A stretch of DNA of 64,000 bases from an uncultured Sutterella sp. (GTDB lineage Bacteria; Pseudomonadota; Gammaproteobacteria; Burkholderiales; Burkholderiaceae_F), in the NCBI GenBank assembly GCA_900757865.1, contig CAAEPH010000032.1, positions 1 through 64,000 on the forward strand, read 5' to 3'. The notes beneath the pieces are model-generated. The model was not told the origin of the DNA and did not search any database. It saw nothing but the letters and a program-made list of their open reading frames with translations. Made by a program: the position numbers and the translations under genes. Shown one piece after another: positions 50,652 to 60,021 of the stretch. The number at the start of each line of letters is the position of its first letter. Position 1 is the stretch's first letter.

Positions 50652-51108
50652 CTTAACCCAGGCCTACAAAGGCACCTTGGGGTGAGAGGCGACGGCAGCA
50701 CCACTCCCATCCTCGCCCTAAGGTAACGCTCAAGCAATTACGCTTTCCCTTGAGCGCCAACACGGTTCCACTCCTCAAGTAAAGCAACTCTGTCACTGAC
50801 AGACATGACAAAACTGCCAAGGGCGTAGTCACCGGACACTTTTCCTTCCCTTTTGGCCCGTTTGAGGTAGTTCTTGAGTTAGCTCTTTTGGGGGAAATCT
50901 GCGAAAATGATTCTAAGGAAAGCGTCCAACGCAGGCCACTGTTTCGGGTCGTCAAATACCCCTCATAAAAGCGTTGCAACAATACGCTGACGTCTCTTTT
51001 TTTTCGGTCGCCTCTAGCCACAACCTGTTAGTGCTATCGGGCTGAGGATGCCTCCGATCGAGGCGCAGCTTTCCACCGATTTTTGTCTTTTTTGTTGTGA
51101 GAACAACC
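50652..51108. other. Intergenic region between znuB and the second stress-protein gene
   Basis: About 450 bases without an accepted gene. It contains the hairpin CGCTCAAG/CTTGAGCG (50727-50756). A minus-strand frame of 122 codons (50653-51021) has no family features. Confidence 0.45.
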
Positions 51109-51993
51109 ATGAACATTCTCATTCCGTTGGATCCCAGTGAACGCTCACGTGCTCCACTGGCTTTTTTAGAGCGTCGCTCAATGTTTGCCAAGCATTGTGT
51201 GGCCACCTTGCTCACGGTGTTTCCCACGCCTCGCCCTTCGCTTATTCGCATGATGCCCACCGCAGACTTGGAAGAAGCGCGCGAGCAGTACAGTCGCGAA
51301 ATCTTTGATTTAGCCCAACCCGCGCTCGACGCGTTGGGTATCGTGCACGAACGTGTGGTGGCTGTGGGCGACCCGGTGCATGAAATTCTTCGCACGGCCA
51401 AAGAACGCGAAAGTGACGTGATCATCATGGGGGCGCACGGCGAGCGTCAACTCTCCGACCTTCTCATGGGGAGCATCTCAACAGGGGTGATCGCCAAGTC
51501 CCCTATCCCGGTGTTACTCGTTCGTGATCAACTCCCCGCTGCGGATCGTCCAATTCGCATCGCGATCGCGGTTGACCAGAGTGAACCGAGTCAGAAAGCC
51601 ATTGATTTCATTCTCTTCGTGCGTCGTGTGTTTGGTCCACATACGGACTTTCGCTTGATCCACGCGGAAAACCACGCCGTCGACGTGCTCTCGTCGTTTA
51701 CGACGGTCGCGACCATGAACGACACCGATATCCGTCAAGCCGCCCGCGACGAAGCATGGCATCGTGCGGTGGATCCCATTGCCAAACGCTTTGCGGAAGC
51801 TGGGTTAGAGAGCAAAAACGTGGCGCTCTCCGGTAACCCCAGTCAAGCGATTGCGGACTACGTCGTTCAGGAAGACATCGATATGATCGTGATGGGCAGC
51901 CATCAACAATCCGAATTGCGTAAGCTCTTCTTGGGCTCTCGTGCCCAAGAAGTCGCTGCACTCACCCGTGTGCCACTCCTGATCGTGCGCTAA
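51109..51993 (+). CDS. Tandem universal stress protein (UspA family), second locus
   Basis: This 294-residue protein has two Usp domains, related to the one at 35850. The first domain keeps the ATP loop Gly-Ala-His-Gly-x9-Gly-Ser near residue 109. In the second domain the loop reads Gly-Ser-His-Gln, so the second glycine is replaced by Gln and nucleotide binding there may be lost. Start ATG 51109 directly precedes the first beta strand; a GTG four codons earlier is the other option. The Shine-Dalgarno is weak. It is a lone gene with a strong terminator at 52068-52114. As for the other copy, a role in survival under low oxygen or starvation is family knowledge, not shown here. Confidence 0.9.
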   Translation: MNILIPLDPSERSRAPLAFLERRSMFAKHCVATLLTVFPTPRPSLIRMMPTADLEEAREQYSREIFDLAQPALDALGIVHERVVAVGDPVHEILRTAKERESDVIIMGAHGERQLSDLLMGSISTGVIAKSPIPVLLVRDQLPAADRPIRIAIAVDQSEPSQKAIDFILFVRRVFGPHTDFRLIHAENHAVDVLSSFTTVATMNDTDIRQAARDEAWHRAVDPIAKRFAEAGLESKNVALSGNPSQAIADYVVQEDIDMIVMGSHQQSELRKLFLGSRAQEVAALTRVPLLIVR

Positions 51994-52067
51994 GCCACCT
52001 TCATCAGAAAGACCACGAGTGCCCAACCGTGTTGAGCACCAGACCGGCTCAAACATCGACCATCAGT

Positions 52068-52114
52068 TCAAGGCCAGAAATGCGGACCAGCGCGTTTCTG
52101 GCCTTGACTTTTTT
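52068..52114 (+). terminator. Intrinsic terminator of the second stress-protein gene
   Basis: A 13-bp perfect stem (52068-52080 with 52095-52107) is followed within two bases by six T. Confidence 0.93.
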
Positions 52115-52273
52115 AACGCGACGTTATCGTTAATATTAGGGGTTTTCCCTATTTAGCACAATTCAGGTAGAATAAGACCACACGTCGGGCGAGTCGCCCC
52201 GATAAAAAACACGCTTTGTCTGGACTCCCCAAAGAAGTCCGCCAACGTTTTCCCAAACAAAACCCCAGCTTTT

Positions 52274-52912
52274 ATGTCCTTTACCTTTAACCGAGAAGAA
52301 TTTGATCGCTTCCCCAAGACGCTCCTGCGTGATGGGCGTTGGGCCAATGCGGTGGTCTGGCGTGTGGACACGCCAGAGGGAAGCTTTACGGTAAAGGATT
52401 TTTCCACCCGCAAGCGCTGGGTGCGATTCACGATTGGGCGTTTTGTGCTTCGCCGTGAGCGTCGTGCGCTCGAGCGGCTTCATGGTATCCCCGGCATCAG
52501 CCCTGAGGTCTTCAAAGTCGATGGCAACGCCCTAGCTGTACGTTTTGTCGAAGGCCATTCGCTTGCTAAAGCCCACCGCAACGAAGTGACCCCCGCGTTT
52601 CTCGATGAGCTCGAAGCGTTGCTCGCGGCGATGCACGCACAGCACATTGTGCATCTGGATTGTCGAGGGGTTGGCAATGTGCTCGTGACGCCAGACGGAC
52701 ATCCTGCGCTCATTGATTTTCAATCCGCGTTATATACGCGTTTTTTGCCTAAGTTTATTCGGCGCTTTCTAGAGCGCTTGGATGACAGTGCAGTGCTCAA
52801 ATTCTGGGACCAGTTTCGTCGAGATGAAATGAGTCCCGAGAAGCGTGCTCAATTCGAAAAGATGGAGCGCTGGCGCAAACTCTGGATCATTCGTGGGTAT
52901 TTCGGTAACTGA
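52274..52912 (+). CDS. InaA/RIO-like small protein kinase, possibly lipopolysaccharide-related
   Basis: This 212-residue protein has a compact kinase-like fold. The ATP-anchoring lysine may be in Phe-Thr-Val-Lys-Asp-Phe near residue 41. The catalytic loop is His-Leu-Asp-Cys-Arg-Gly-Val-Gly-Asn (about 134-142), with the base Asp and the metal Asn in the right spacing. Ala-Leu-Ile-Asp-Phe-Gln (about 152) replaces the classic Asp-Phe-Gly. This pattern fits the InaA/KdkA/RIO1 group, whose members phosphorylate lipopolysaccharide sugars or act as small protein kinases. There are no membrane helices; the C-terminal half is rich in Arg and aromatic residues and could sit at the membrane. No good Shine-Dalgarno precedes ATG 52274. 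Substrate unknown. Confidence 0.75.
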   Translation: MSFTFNREEFDRFPKTLLRDGRWANAVVWRVDTPEGSFTVKDFSTRKRWVRFTIGRFVLRRERRALERLHGIPGISPEVFKVDGNALAVRFVEGHSLAKAHRNEVTPAFLDELEALLAAMHAQHIVHLDCRGVGNVLVTPDGHPALIDFQSALYTRFLPKFIRRFLERLDDSAVLKFWDQFRRDEMSPEKRAQFEKMERWRKLWIIRGYFGN

Positions 52913-53525
52913 GTCACCTCAACGCCAACGCCTACGTCTACGTTAACGATCTCCCGATCGTTGCCTGACGATTGGGTGTACCGAGAGGCGACTGCCCTCT
53001 TCTACTTGGACCGAGGGCCCAGTAGGTTAGGAATCATCTCTTTCATATAGAGCCCCCAGAAACACGAGTGTGGCGCCACCAGATGGCTGTTAAAGGACTC
53101 TGACCCAAAATGAGAGGAAAAGACAGCGAGTCGCCGATTTTATGTCAAATTCCACAATTTTCCAATGTTTTTCCATTGGAATTTCACAAAATTCCATTTC
53201 TACGGCTTATTAGCGATCTTGCTCCGCCGACATTCCTCGACTCAAAAGAGGCTTGTGGTCTACACTTTTCCCACCTCCTACTTTGAGTCGTATCAAACCG
53301 AACCCGCATCAAGCCCGGATAGCCCGTCTGTTTCGCTTTCTTTTGTGCGGGTTTTCGCTAATATTAGAGCACACTCGATCGACGGACTGTACACCGCTCG
53401 CTTCTTTTCCCCCAACCCCGGTGCGTTGGTGAACGTTTCTTTTCATCACCCACGCCAAAGGAGCCAGTGCGTGTTCGGATTCGTCGATCCCGTTTTTCCC
53501 CTGAACACCATATGCTTCCCCCAAA
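52913..53525. other. Intergenic region upstream of the BisC-type gene
   Basis: About 610 bases with no accepted gene. It contains a perfect TTCCAATG-N6-CATTGGAA dyad (53160-53181), a TGTCAAA half-site at 53144-53150 like those before the conduit operons, and a CTACT/AGTAG hairpin near 53003-53026. A 201-codon frame at 53165-53770 overlaps the next gene in another frame and has no family features. Confidence 0.5.
53160..53181 (+). promoter_or_regulatory. Palindrome TTCCAATG-N6-CATTGGAA upstream of the BisC-type gene
   Basis: A perfect 8-bp dyad lies about 345 bases before the start. Flanking AATTCCA and AAATTCC words extend the symmetry loosely. It may be an operator. Confidence 0.4.
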
Positions 53526-55913
53526 ATGACAGCAGGCTCTTCTTTTGTTGCTCACCCCGTCGACGACACGGCGATAGAAACTTTCGCAAAACTCTACACA
53601 GCCAACCGTTGGGGGATAGCACACCCGCAACTCGCTCATGGTCGCCTTGTGGGGTTGGTTCCCATTGCCGAAGACCCTGCCCCCTCGCCCTTATTGGATC
53701 GTCTCTCCGCACTACCCTACAACCCCATGCGTATTGGACGCCCGGCCGTGAGAACGAGCTTTTTGCGTGAAGGCCCTGCCAGCCGCGATCGTCGCGGTCG
53801 AGAGGGTTTTGTCGAAGTCGATTGGGACACCGCTCTGGGGCTCGTTGCCCGTCACTTAAAGCGCGTCTACCGCGACTTTGGCCCTCAAAGCGTTTGGGGC
53901 GCAAGCTACGGCTGGATGAACACCGGTCACGTGCAAGGGGCACGACCCTTGTTGCACCGTTTACTCAACCTGATGGGGGGCTTTGTTCGCGTCACCGGCA
54001 ACTACTCCAACGGCGCGATCAGTACCGTCATGCCCTATATCGTCGGCGCTCGCGATCCACGCAGTACCGATTGGGAAAGCGTTTTAGAGTCGAGCGAACT
54101 CGTGGTCTTCTGGGGTGCCGATCCCATCCGCACGTTAGACGTCGATTGGTTTACCCCTCTGCATCAAGGGCGTGCCAAAGTGCGCCAATTAAAAGAGCGA
54201 GGGATCCGTACGCTTAGCATCAACCCGCGCGTGACCGACACGGCCAAAGAGCTGGGCTCAGCGAGCATCACCCCGTACCCCGGGACCGATGTGGCGCTCG
54301 TGATGGGGTGCTTACACGTCTTGATCACCGAGGGGCTCGTTAACCGTGACTTTGTCTCGCGCTGCGCCGTGGGGTTTGACGCCATCGAGCGTGATGTGTT
54401 GGGCAAGGTCGATGGCGTCGCGAAGACACCCGCTTGGGCAAGCCGTATCACAGGGGTCGCAGAAAACACCATTGTTAACCTTGCGCGCGACATGGCCACA
54501 CATCGCACCATGATCATGATGGGCTGGGGGATGCAGCGCCAGCAGTATGGTGAACGTGCCCCGTGGGCGCTCTGGGCGCTTGCTGTGGCGTTGGGCCAAA
54601 TTGGCTTGCCGGGCGGCGGGATTGGATCGAACTACCACTACGACCAAGGGGGCAATGCCCCCTCCTTGGGACCCCAATTGCCCACGATGCCCACGGACCC
54701 TAAAGGGATCGTGCGTGAGGAGTGGATCCGGGGCGTGGAGCCGTTGCCCGTTCAACGTTGGGCGGATGTCTTTTTAAACCCCGGAAAGACCATTGCCTTT
54801 AATGGCAAAACCCTCACCTTCCCCGACATTCGTTTGGCGTTTTGGACGGGTGGTAATCCGTTTGCGCACCACCCGAACACCAATCGGGTGGCTGAGGCGT
54901 TCCGACAGCCCGAGGTGATCATCGTCTCCGACATCAACTGGACGGCCACGGCTCGCCACGCTGACATTGTGCTGCCCGCCTGCACCAATTTTGAAATGAG
55001 TGACATCACCCGCATTGGCGCTTACACCAACGACGGGCTCGTCTTTACCGAAGCGGTCATTCCTCCGCAGGGTGAAGCGCGTAGCAACTTTGACATTTTC
55101 CGCTCGCTCGCACGCCTTCTCGGGCTTGAAGAAGCCTTCACCGAAGGCCTCAACCCCGAGGGTTGGCGACGTCGCTTTTACGAAGCGGCACGTCAAGAAG
55201 CGCTCCTTTCGGGTTACGTTATGCCCGAGTATGACGAAGCGCGTGCCAAGGGATTGATTCTCTACCCCTCTTACCAAGGCCGTCCCTACATCGCCTTTGA
55301 AGCGTTTCGGGCGGACCCGGAGGGTCATCCTCTCAATACCCCGTCGGGCAAAATCGAACTATTCAGCGAGCGCATCGCCTCGTACCACTATGACGACTGC
55401 CCACCCTACCCAACGTACACGGCGCCCGTCGAAGGTGCAGGGCAGCACGAGGCGGACTTTCCCTATACACTCTTGACCCCAAAGAGTGAACGGCGCTTAC
55501 ACAGTCAGTTGAACAGCTCACTCTCAGCTCGATACGGGCACGAACCTTGCTTAATCAACCCCAAAGATGCCTCACGAGAAGGGATTGTCGACGGGTCCGT
55601 GGTGATCGTGGAAAGCCGTCGCGGTCGTGCGTTACTCGTCGCGCAAGTCACCGACGACGTTCGTGAAGGCGTCGTTGTCATTCACCACGGCGCGTGGTAC
55701 ACCCCTGTTTATGATGCCAGGGGTGAGCTTCTTGATCAGCAAGGTTGCCCCAATACGTTAACGCTTGACGTAGGCACCTCGAGTTTGGCCCAGGCGAATG
55801 TCGCCAGTGGCGCGTCCGTTCGCGTTAAGCCCTACCTGGGGGATGTGGAAGCCATGGCACCACTCGCACTTCCCCCTGGGGTGCAGCCCGCGGTTCACCG
55901 ACAGCACGCCTAA
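53526..55913 (+). CDS. bisC: Molybdopterin guanine dinucleotide S/N-oxide reductase, BisC type
   Basis: This 795-residue enzyme of the DMSO reductase family lacks an iron-sulfur motif at its N-terminus, as in BisC, TorA and DorA. Gly-Asn-Tyr-Ser-Asn-Gly-Ala near residue 158 carries the serine expected to bind molybdenum. Trp-Gly-Ala-Asp-Pro (about 196), Met-Gly-Trp-Gly-Met-Gln-Arg (about 325), Gly-Gly-Asn-Pro-Phe (about 441) and His-Ser-Gln-Leu-Asn (about 658) hold the cofactor. No Tat or other signal peptide is seen, so the enzyme should be cytoplasmic like E. coli BisC, which reduces biotin and methionine sulfoxides. The start at ATG 53526 lacks a good ribosome site and overlaps nothing. 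No electron-donor gene is adjacent. Confidence 0.88.
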   Translation: MTAGSSFVAHPVDDTAIETFAKLYTANRWGIAHPQLAHGRLVGLVPIAEDPAPSPLLDRLSALPYNPMRIGRPAVRTSFLREGPASRDRRGREGFVEVDWDTALGLVARHLKRVYRDFGPQSVWGASYGWMNTGHVQGARPLLHRLLNLMGGFVRVTGNYSNGAISTVMPYIVGARDPRSTDWESVLESSELVVFWGADPIRTLDVDWFTPLHQGRAKVRQLKERGIRTLSINPRVTDTAKELGSASITPYPGTDVALVMGCLHVLITEGLVNRDFVSRCAVGFDAIERDVLGKVDGVAKTPAWASRITGVAENTIVNLARDMATHRTMIMMGWGMQRQQYGERAPWALWALAVALGQIGLPGGGIGSNYHYDQGGNAPSLGPQLPTMPTDPKGIVREEWIRGVEPLPVQRWADVFLNPGKTIAFNGKTLTFPDIRLAFWTGGNPFAHHPNTNRVAEAFRQPEVIIVSDINWTATARHADIVLPACTNFEMSDITRIGAYTNDGLVFTEAVIPPQGEARSNFDIFRSLARLLGLEEAFTEGLNPEGWRRRFYEAARQEALLSGYVMPEYDEARAKGLILYPSYQGRPYIAFEAFRADPEGHPLNTPSGKIELFSERIASYHYDDCPPYPTYTAPVEGAGQHEADFPYTLLTPKSERRLHSQLNSSLSARYGHEPCLINPKDASREGIVDGSVVIVESRRGRALLVAQVTDDVREGVVVIHHGAWYTPVYDARGELLDQQGCPNTLTLDVGTSSLAQANVASGASVRVKPYLGDVEAMAPLALPPGVQPAVHRQHA

Positions 55914-56259
55914 GCGCTGAACCCGCAACGTGTCGGTGACCGTTCTCGCTCGACGCACTCCGGTTTGGTGATGGATGACTAGGAAATCCGGTGTGAGTGA
56001 GTTTGTCTTAAAAATACACGCCCAAAAAGCGCCTTAAATAACCTGCTATTTTTAGGCTAAACCCACTAAAGACAAGCACCCAAGGCGCTTGATCAAAAAA
56101 AAACAAAATACCGAATTGCTCACAACGAAGGCCATCGAGAGCAAAATTAGGCTCTCTCATGGTCCAACAATCGTGGTGAAATAGACTCCAGCGTTTTTGA
56201 GTTGAGTCGTTGGGAAGTGCTCTTCTCAACGACTCAGGATTGCTGGGAGGTTTTTCACG
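55914..56259. other. Intergenic region between bisC and the hydratase remnant
   Basis: No accepted gene. An inverted repeat AAGCGCCTT (56027-56035) / AAGGCGCTT (56082-56090) followed by TTTTT on the minus strand could end a minus-strand transcript, but no gene is seen to use it. Confidence 0.4.
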
Positions 56260-57042
56260 ATGACAGCACGAGTTAGAACAGTCCCATCCACCGACACCGA
56301 AGGCCTAGCCAACACGCTATGGCGCGCCTGGCACGAGAATTGTCCACTCGCTATGGCAACGCTCGAAGGCGCACTGCAGGATTTCGAGACCGCTTACCAT
56401 GTGCAAGAGGCGGTGCTGGCCAAAAAAGGCGAACCGACGCAAGGCTATAAAATCTCGCTCACCAGTGCCGAAACACAAAGGCTTTTTGATACCACGGAGC
56501 CACTCTACGGCGCACAATTTTACCCTCACCAGCGGTGGTGCATTTAGCCAGCATGAACGCTCCGCTCATCGAAGTGGAAATCGCCATGCGTGCCAAAGCG
56601 GATCTCACGCCTGAGATGAGTCTTAATGTGCTCCTCCAAAACGTTACCATCGCGGGCGACATTGAAGTGCCCGACGCGCGCTTTCGTGATTGGTTCCCGC
56701 GACTCAACAAATACCTCGTGGTCGCAGACTGTGCGGTGGGTGGCTACATTGTCTATGGTCGTGAACGCGATGGCGCGACGATGCGTCTTGAGGACTGAGG
56801 TGGAGCTGTGGCATGACGGTCGCGTGATTCGAAGAGGACGATCAAGTGAAGTGTTGGGTAACCCCATGAATGCGCTCGCGTGGCTGGTGAACAAACTCCA
56901 TCAACACGGAAAAGTCTTGCGCCGTGGCACCTTAGTCTCCACCGGGACCTTTTTTGTCCCGCCCGCACTGAAAGCGGGCCTCTATGAGACGCACTTCACG
57001 GGAGCGCTCACCGAGACGGTAACCCTCACGGTGACGCCGTAG
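56260..57042 (+). pseudogene. 2-keto-4-pentenoate hydratase-like gene with two compensating frameshifts
   Basis: Read across three frames the region encodes a complete member of the MhpD/fumarylacetoacetate hydrolase family of about 260 residues. Frame one covers residues 1 to about 87 (Gln-Gly-Tyr-Lys-Ile-Ser-Leu-Thr-Ser, then Glu-Pro-Leu-Tyr-Gly). Near 56520 the match moves to a second frame (Leu-Pro-Ser-x-Ala-Val-Val-His, Glu-Val-Glu-Ile-Ala, Asp-Ala-Arg-Phe-Arg-Asp-Trp). Near 56780 it returns to the first frame (Val-Leu-Gly-Asn-Pro-Met-Asn-Ala-Leu-Ala-Trp-Leu). Total length is divisible by three. Frame one alone stops at 56547. In pathways for aromatic ring breakdown this enzyme hydrates 2-hydroxypenta-2,4-dienoate; no such pathway genes are near. 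Sequencing error at both sites is the alternative. Confidence 0.8.
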
Positions 57043-57043
57043 T

Positions 57044-57067
57044 GCCCCACGACGTTCATCGTGGGGC
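57044..57067. terminator. Strong hairpin between the hydratase remnant and betT (convergent)
   Basis: GCCCCACGA pairs perfectly with TCGTGGGGC around a 6-base loop, directly after the hydratase stop and 42 bases beyond the betT stop. No T run follows on either strand. Confidence 0.55.
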
Positions 57068-57108
57068 TTCACGGTCCGCGCTCGCCAGCGCGGACCAGCA
57101 TCCCTCAT

Positions 57109-59187
57109 TTAAGCGTCCGCCAACTGCGGTCGATTCACCATACGCAGGAACGACAGATGCTTTTCGTACTGATCGAGCACATCGTGAATGATCTGCTCAC
57201 GGCTCCAACCCATCAAGTCGTAATCCTGCCCGCCTTCTTTTAAGAAGACTTCAGCACGCACGTACATCGGGTCTTCATTTTCGTCGCGATCTGGATCCGC
57301 CATGCTAAATTCCGGGTTGCCGTAGCCCACTAAGCGCACCTCGTAGAGAAAGTCCGTGACGTCCGCAAAGTGCACCACCAACCACGCCCGATTGTGCGAG
57401 CGGGAAAATTCCGCCCGAAGGCCTTCGTTTCTTAAAGCCGTTGCCACATCTTGCATCGCGGGCTTGATCGTGTCGTTGAAATATTGCTTCACCTGATCGT
57501 ACTCAGGATAGTGCACGATCACTCTCAATCGCTCTTTCCACCCTTCCGGCGTGCGATAAAGCGTGGGAGCCGTGTTGGTGACTTGCTGACTTTGGCGCTT
57601 AAAGTCATCGATGCGTAGCGCCTTCAATAGCCCAAAAAGCGCGATCAGGAGTACCGCGGCAAAGGGGAGAGCCGAGAGCAGTGTCAGCGTCTGCAGGGCT
57701 TTGAGACCGCCCGCCCAAAGAAGCACCATCGCGCCCACGCCCGAGAGTGCGCACCAAAAGACCCGTTGCAGGGCCGGGGTCTTTTTGATGCCACCGCTTG
57801 CCAAGGCGTCCGCGACAAACGCACCCGAGTCGGCCGAGGTGACAAAAAAGATCACCACCATGGCCATCCCGACCACACTCAAAAGTGACGTAAAGGGGAA
57901 GTATTCAAAGAACTGAAAGAGCGCAAGCGACACATCCGACTTCACCGCCGCAGCCAAGTGCTGTGCGTTGTCAAACAAAATCAAATCGATCGCAGAATTG
58001 CCAAAGGCGGTCATCCAAAGCAGCGTGAAGCCCGCTGGAATCAATAAAACGCCGCTCACAAACTCACGGATGGTGCGACCGCGCGAGATGCGCGCAATAA
58101 AAAGTCCCACAAAGGGCGACCACGAAATCCACCACCCCCAGTAGAGCAACGTCCAGCCACCCAACCAGTCGCTTGACTTGGGTTCGTAGCTATAGAGATT
58201 AAACGTCTTCGAGACAATTCCCGAGAGGTAAAGCCCCACGTTTTCCACAAAATGCTTCAATAGCGACGAGGTGTGCCCCAGGGCAAACACCAGCACCAAG
58301 AGCATAATCGCGAGCCAAAGATTGGCTTGCGAGAGGTATTTGATGCCTTTATTGAGGCCACTCGCGGCACTCAGTGCCGATACTGCCGTAATGGCGACGA
58401 TCAATACCGACTGCACCGTGGTGCAGATCGGCGCATCAAAGAGGTAATGTAAGCCCCCGTTTAATTGCAGCACCCCAAAGCCCAAGGACGTCGCGACGCC
58501 AAAGACCGTGCCCAAAATGGCAAAAATGTCCACAGCGTGACCCATCCAGCCGTGAATGCGGTCCCCGATCAACGGGTACAACGCACTACGAAGCGTCAGG
58601 GGTAATGCGTGGCGGTAACCAAAGTAGGCGAGCATCAACCCCACCGACGCGTATATCGCCCAGGCGTGCAAGCCCCAGTGGAAAAAGGTGAGCTCAAGCG
58701 CTTCACGTGCCGCCTCAATCGTGCCACCTCGGCCGGTGGGCGGTTCCAAGAAGTGCATCACGGGTTCGGCAACACCGAAAAACATGATCCCAATGCCCAT
58801 ACCGGTTGAAAAGAGCATGGCAAACCACGTGATTAAGTCGAAGTCAGGCTTAGCATGATCTGGCCCCAAGCGAATGTCGCCAAAGCGTGAAAACCCCAGA
58901 TAGACCATGCCGACAAAGATCACGGCCACGGCCAAAATATAAAACCAGGAAAGATCTTGAAATAGGCGCTCTTGTACGTGACCGAAGATCGCATTAACGG
59001 TATTGGGGAAAAGCGCAGCCGCCGCAATCACGACGAGCGACAAAATGGCCGCCGGCCAAAAGACGGCGGGGTTGATTTTCCAGCCCACTTTTTTGGGTGG
59101 CGTACTGGGATCTTTGGGGGAATAGGACGTTGAGGGCGTCGGGCTTGTGGCCGACGCGTTGATGGATTGTGAAGCGACTTGCGTCAT
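57109..59187 (-). CDS. betT: BCCT-family transporter, BetT-like (choline/betaine)
   Basis: This 692-residue inner-membrane carrier has 12 helices (about residues 40-510) and a long cytoplasmic C-terminal domain of about 160 residues, as in BetT rather than the shorter CaiT/BetP type. The BCCT signature Gly-Trp-Trp-Ile-Ser-Trp-Ser-Pro-Phe-Val-Gly (about 345-355) and the glycine-rich Gly-Met-Gly-Ile-Gly-Ile-Met-Phe-Phe-Gly of helix 3 are present, with tryptophans that form the aromatic cage for quaternary ammonium groups. AAGGA lies 7 bases before ATG 59187. BetT imports choline with protons; the C-terminal domain senses osmotic change in related proteins. No betaine-synthesis genes are adjacent. 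Confidence 0.9.
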   Translation of the reverse strand: MTQVASQSINASATSPTPSTSYSPKDPSTPPKKVGWKINPAVFWPAAILSLVVIAAAALFPNTVNAIFGHVQERLFQDLSWFYILAVAVIFVGMVYLGFSRFGDIRLGPDHAKPDFDLITWFAMLFSTGMGIGIMFFGVAEPVMHFLEPPTGRGGTIEAAREALELTFFHWGLHAWAIYASVGLMLAYFGYRHALPLTLRSALYPLIGDRIHGWMGHAVDIFAILGTVFGVATSLGFGVLQLNGGLHYLFDAPICTTVQSVLIVAITAVSALSAASGLNKGIKYLSQANLWLAIMLLVLVFALGHTSSLLKHFVENVGLYLSGIVSKTFNLYSYEPKSSDWLGGWTLLYWGWWISWSPFVGLFIARISRGRTIREFVSGVLLIPAGFTLLWMTAFGNSAIDLILFDNAQHLAAAVKSDVSLALFQFFEYFPFTSLLSVVGMAMVVIFFVTSADSGAFVADALASGGIKKTPALQRVFWCALSGVGAMVLLWAGGLKALQTLTLLSALPFAAVLLIALFGLLKALRIDDFKRQSQQVTNTAPTLYRTPEGWKERLRVIVHYPEYDQVKQYFNDTIKPAMQDVATALRNEGLRAEFSRSHNRAWLVVHFADVTDFLYEVRLVGYGNPEFSMADPDRDENEDPMYVRAEVFLKEGGQDYDLMGWSREQIIHDVLDQYEKHLSFLRMVNRPQLADA

Positions 59188-60021
59188 GAGGGCATCCTTA
59201 ACGTTTGCTGATGACGACCAAAAGGAGTGACGTTAACTGAACATCAACGAAACGCTCGAGACGAGCGAGCCGACACTGCGCAACACGCTCCCTGCAGAGC
59301 AGGGCTTGGGTAAACGCAGCCAAGCCTAAATGCGAAGCGCAAAGCGTTAACAAAAGCGAGAACGGGAACAAAGACGTGTGCGAGAGCACAGACCCGTTCG
59401 CGAGCCTTAAGTGGCTTGACGCGACGTCACGCCTTTTGGGCACCACCAATGGTGAGTGAAACAACGTGTGCGATCGCTGCCTCTCTTCCTCTATGCGCCC
59501 TCTCAAGGGCCAGACAAGGAGAATGCTCCCCTGGTAAAAACGAAACCCCAAGCGCCACAGAAAAAGAAGCGGCGCTCGCTCGTTCGTTGAGGCCAGATCC
59601 ACACTATGAGCGAAATGACGCGTTTTGAGGCCCTGCAGTGCCTGAGCGACAAGCCCTCAAAAGCGAAACACGTTTTGCCGGGCCGAGCTCTTACGATCTT
59701 CTAAAAAAAGGGTGAGGAACGAAAAGGAGCGAAAAACAACGCTCTAAAAAGCACCAATCTACACACAGAGAGTGAGACGCGATCGGTCTTGTGGCCACGC
59801 AGAACAAAACGAAACGTTCTCGAGAAGGGCCAAGCAACTGGCTCCCCTCCAAGAGAACAGGCCATTAAGGTTAACACACGATTTTCGCGAAAACGCGTTT
59901 GAGCTGCGTATCAAAGGCCCTTTCGAGAGAAAATGATGAAGATCGAAATACACCTATCTCCTCTGCCCCAGGGGATTCGGGAAGGATACATTTTCTTACG
60001 TTTTTATGAACGGGGAAACCC
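59188..60021. other. Long intergenic region upstream of betT
   Basis: More than 800 bases without an accepted gene; it should contain the betT promoter. A small GAGCG/CGCTC hairpin lies near 59728-59744. Open frames on either strand (59198-59602, 59416-59628) have no family features or ribosome sites. Confidence 0.5.

Noticed and set aside
50653..51021. 122-codon minus-strand frame after znuB
   Set aside because: It has no recognisable domain and lies in an ordinary intergenic gap with hairpins.
53165..53770. 201-codon plus-strand frame overlapping the start of the BisC-type gene
   Set aside because: It overlaps a strongly supported gene by about 240 bases in another frame and has Ser/Pro/Arg-rich shadow composition.
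59198..59602. 134-codon minus-strand frame upstream of betT
   Set aside because: It has no domain features or good ribosome site and probably covers the betT promoter.
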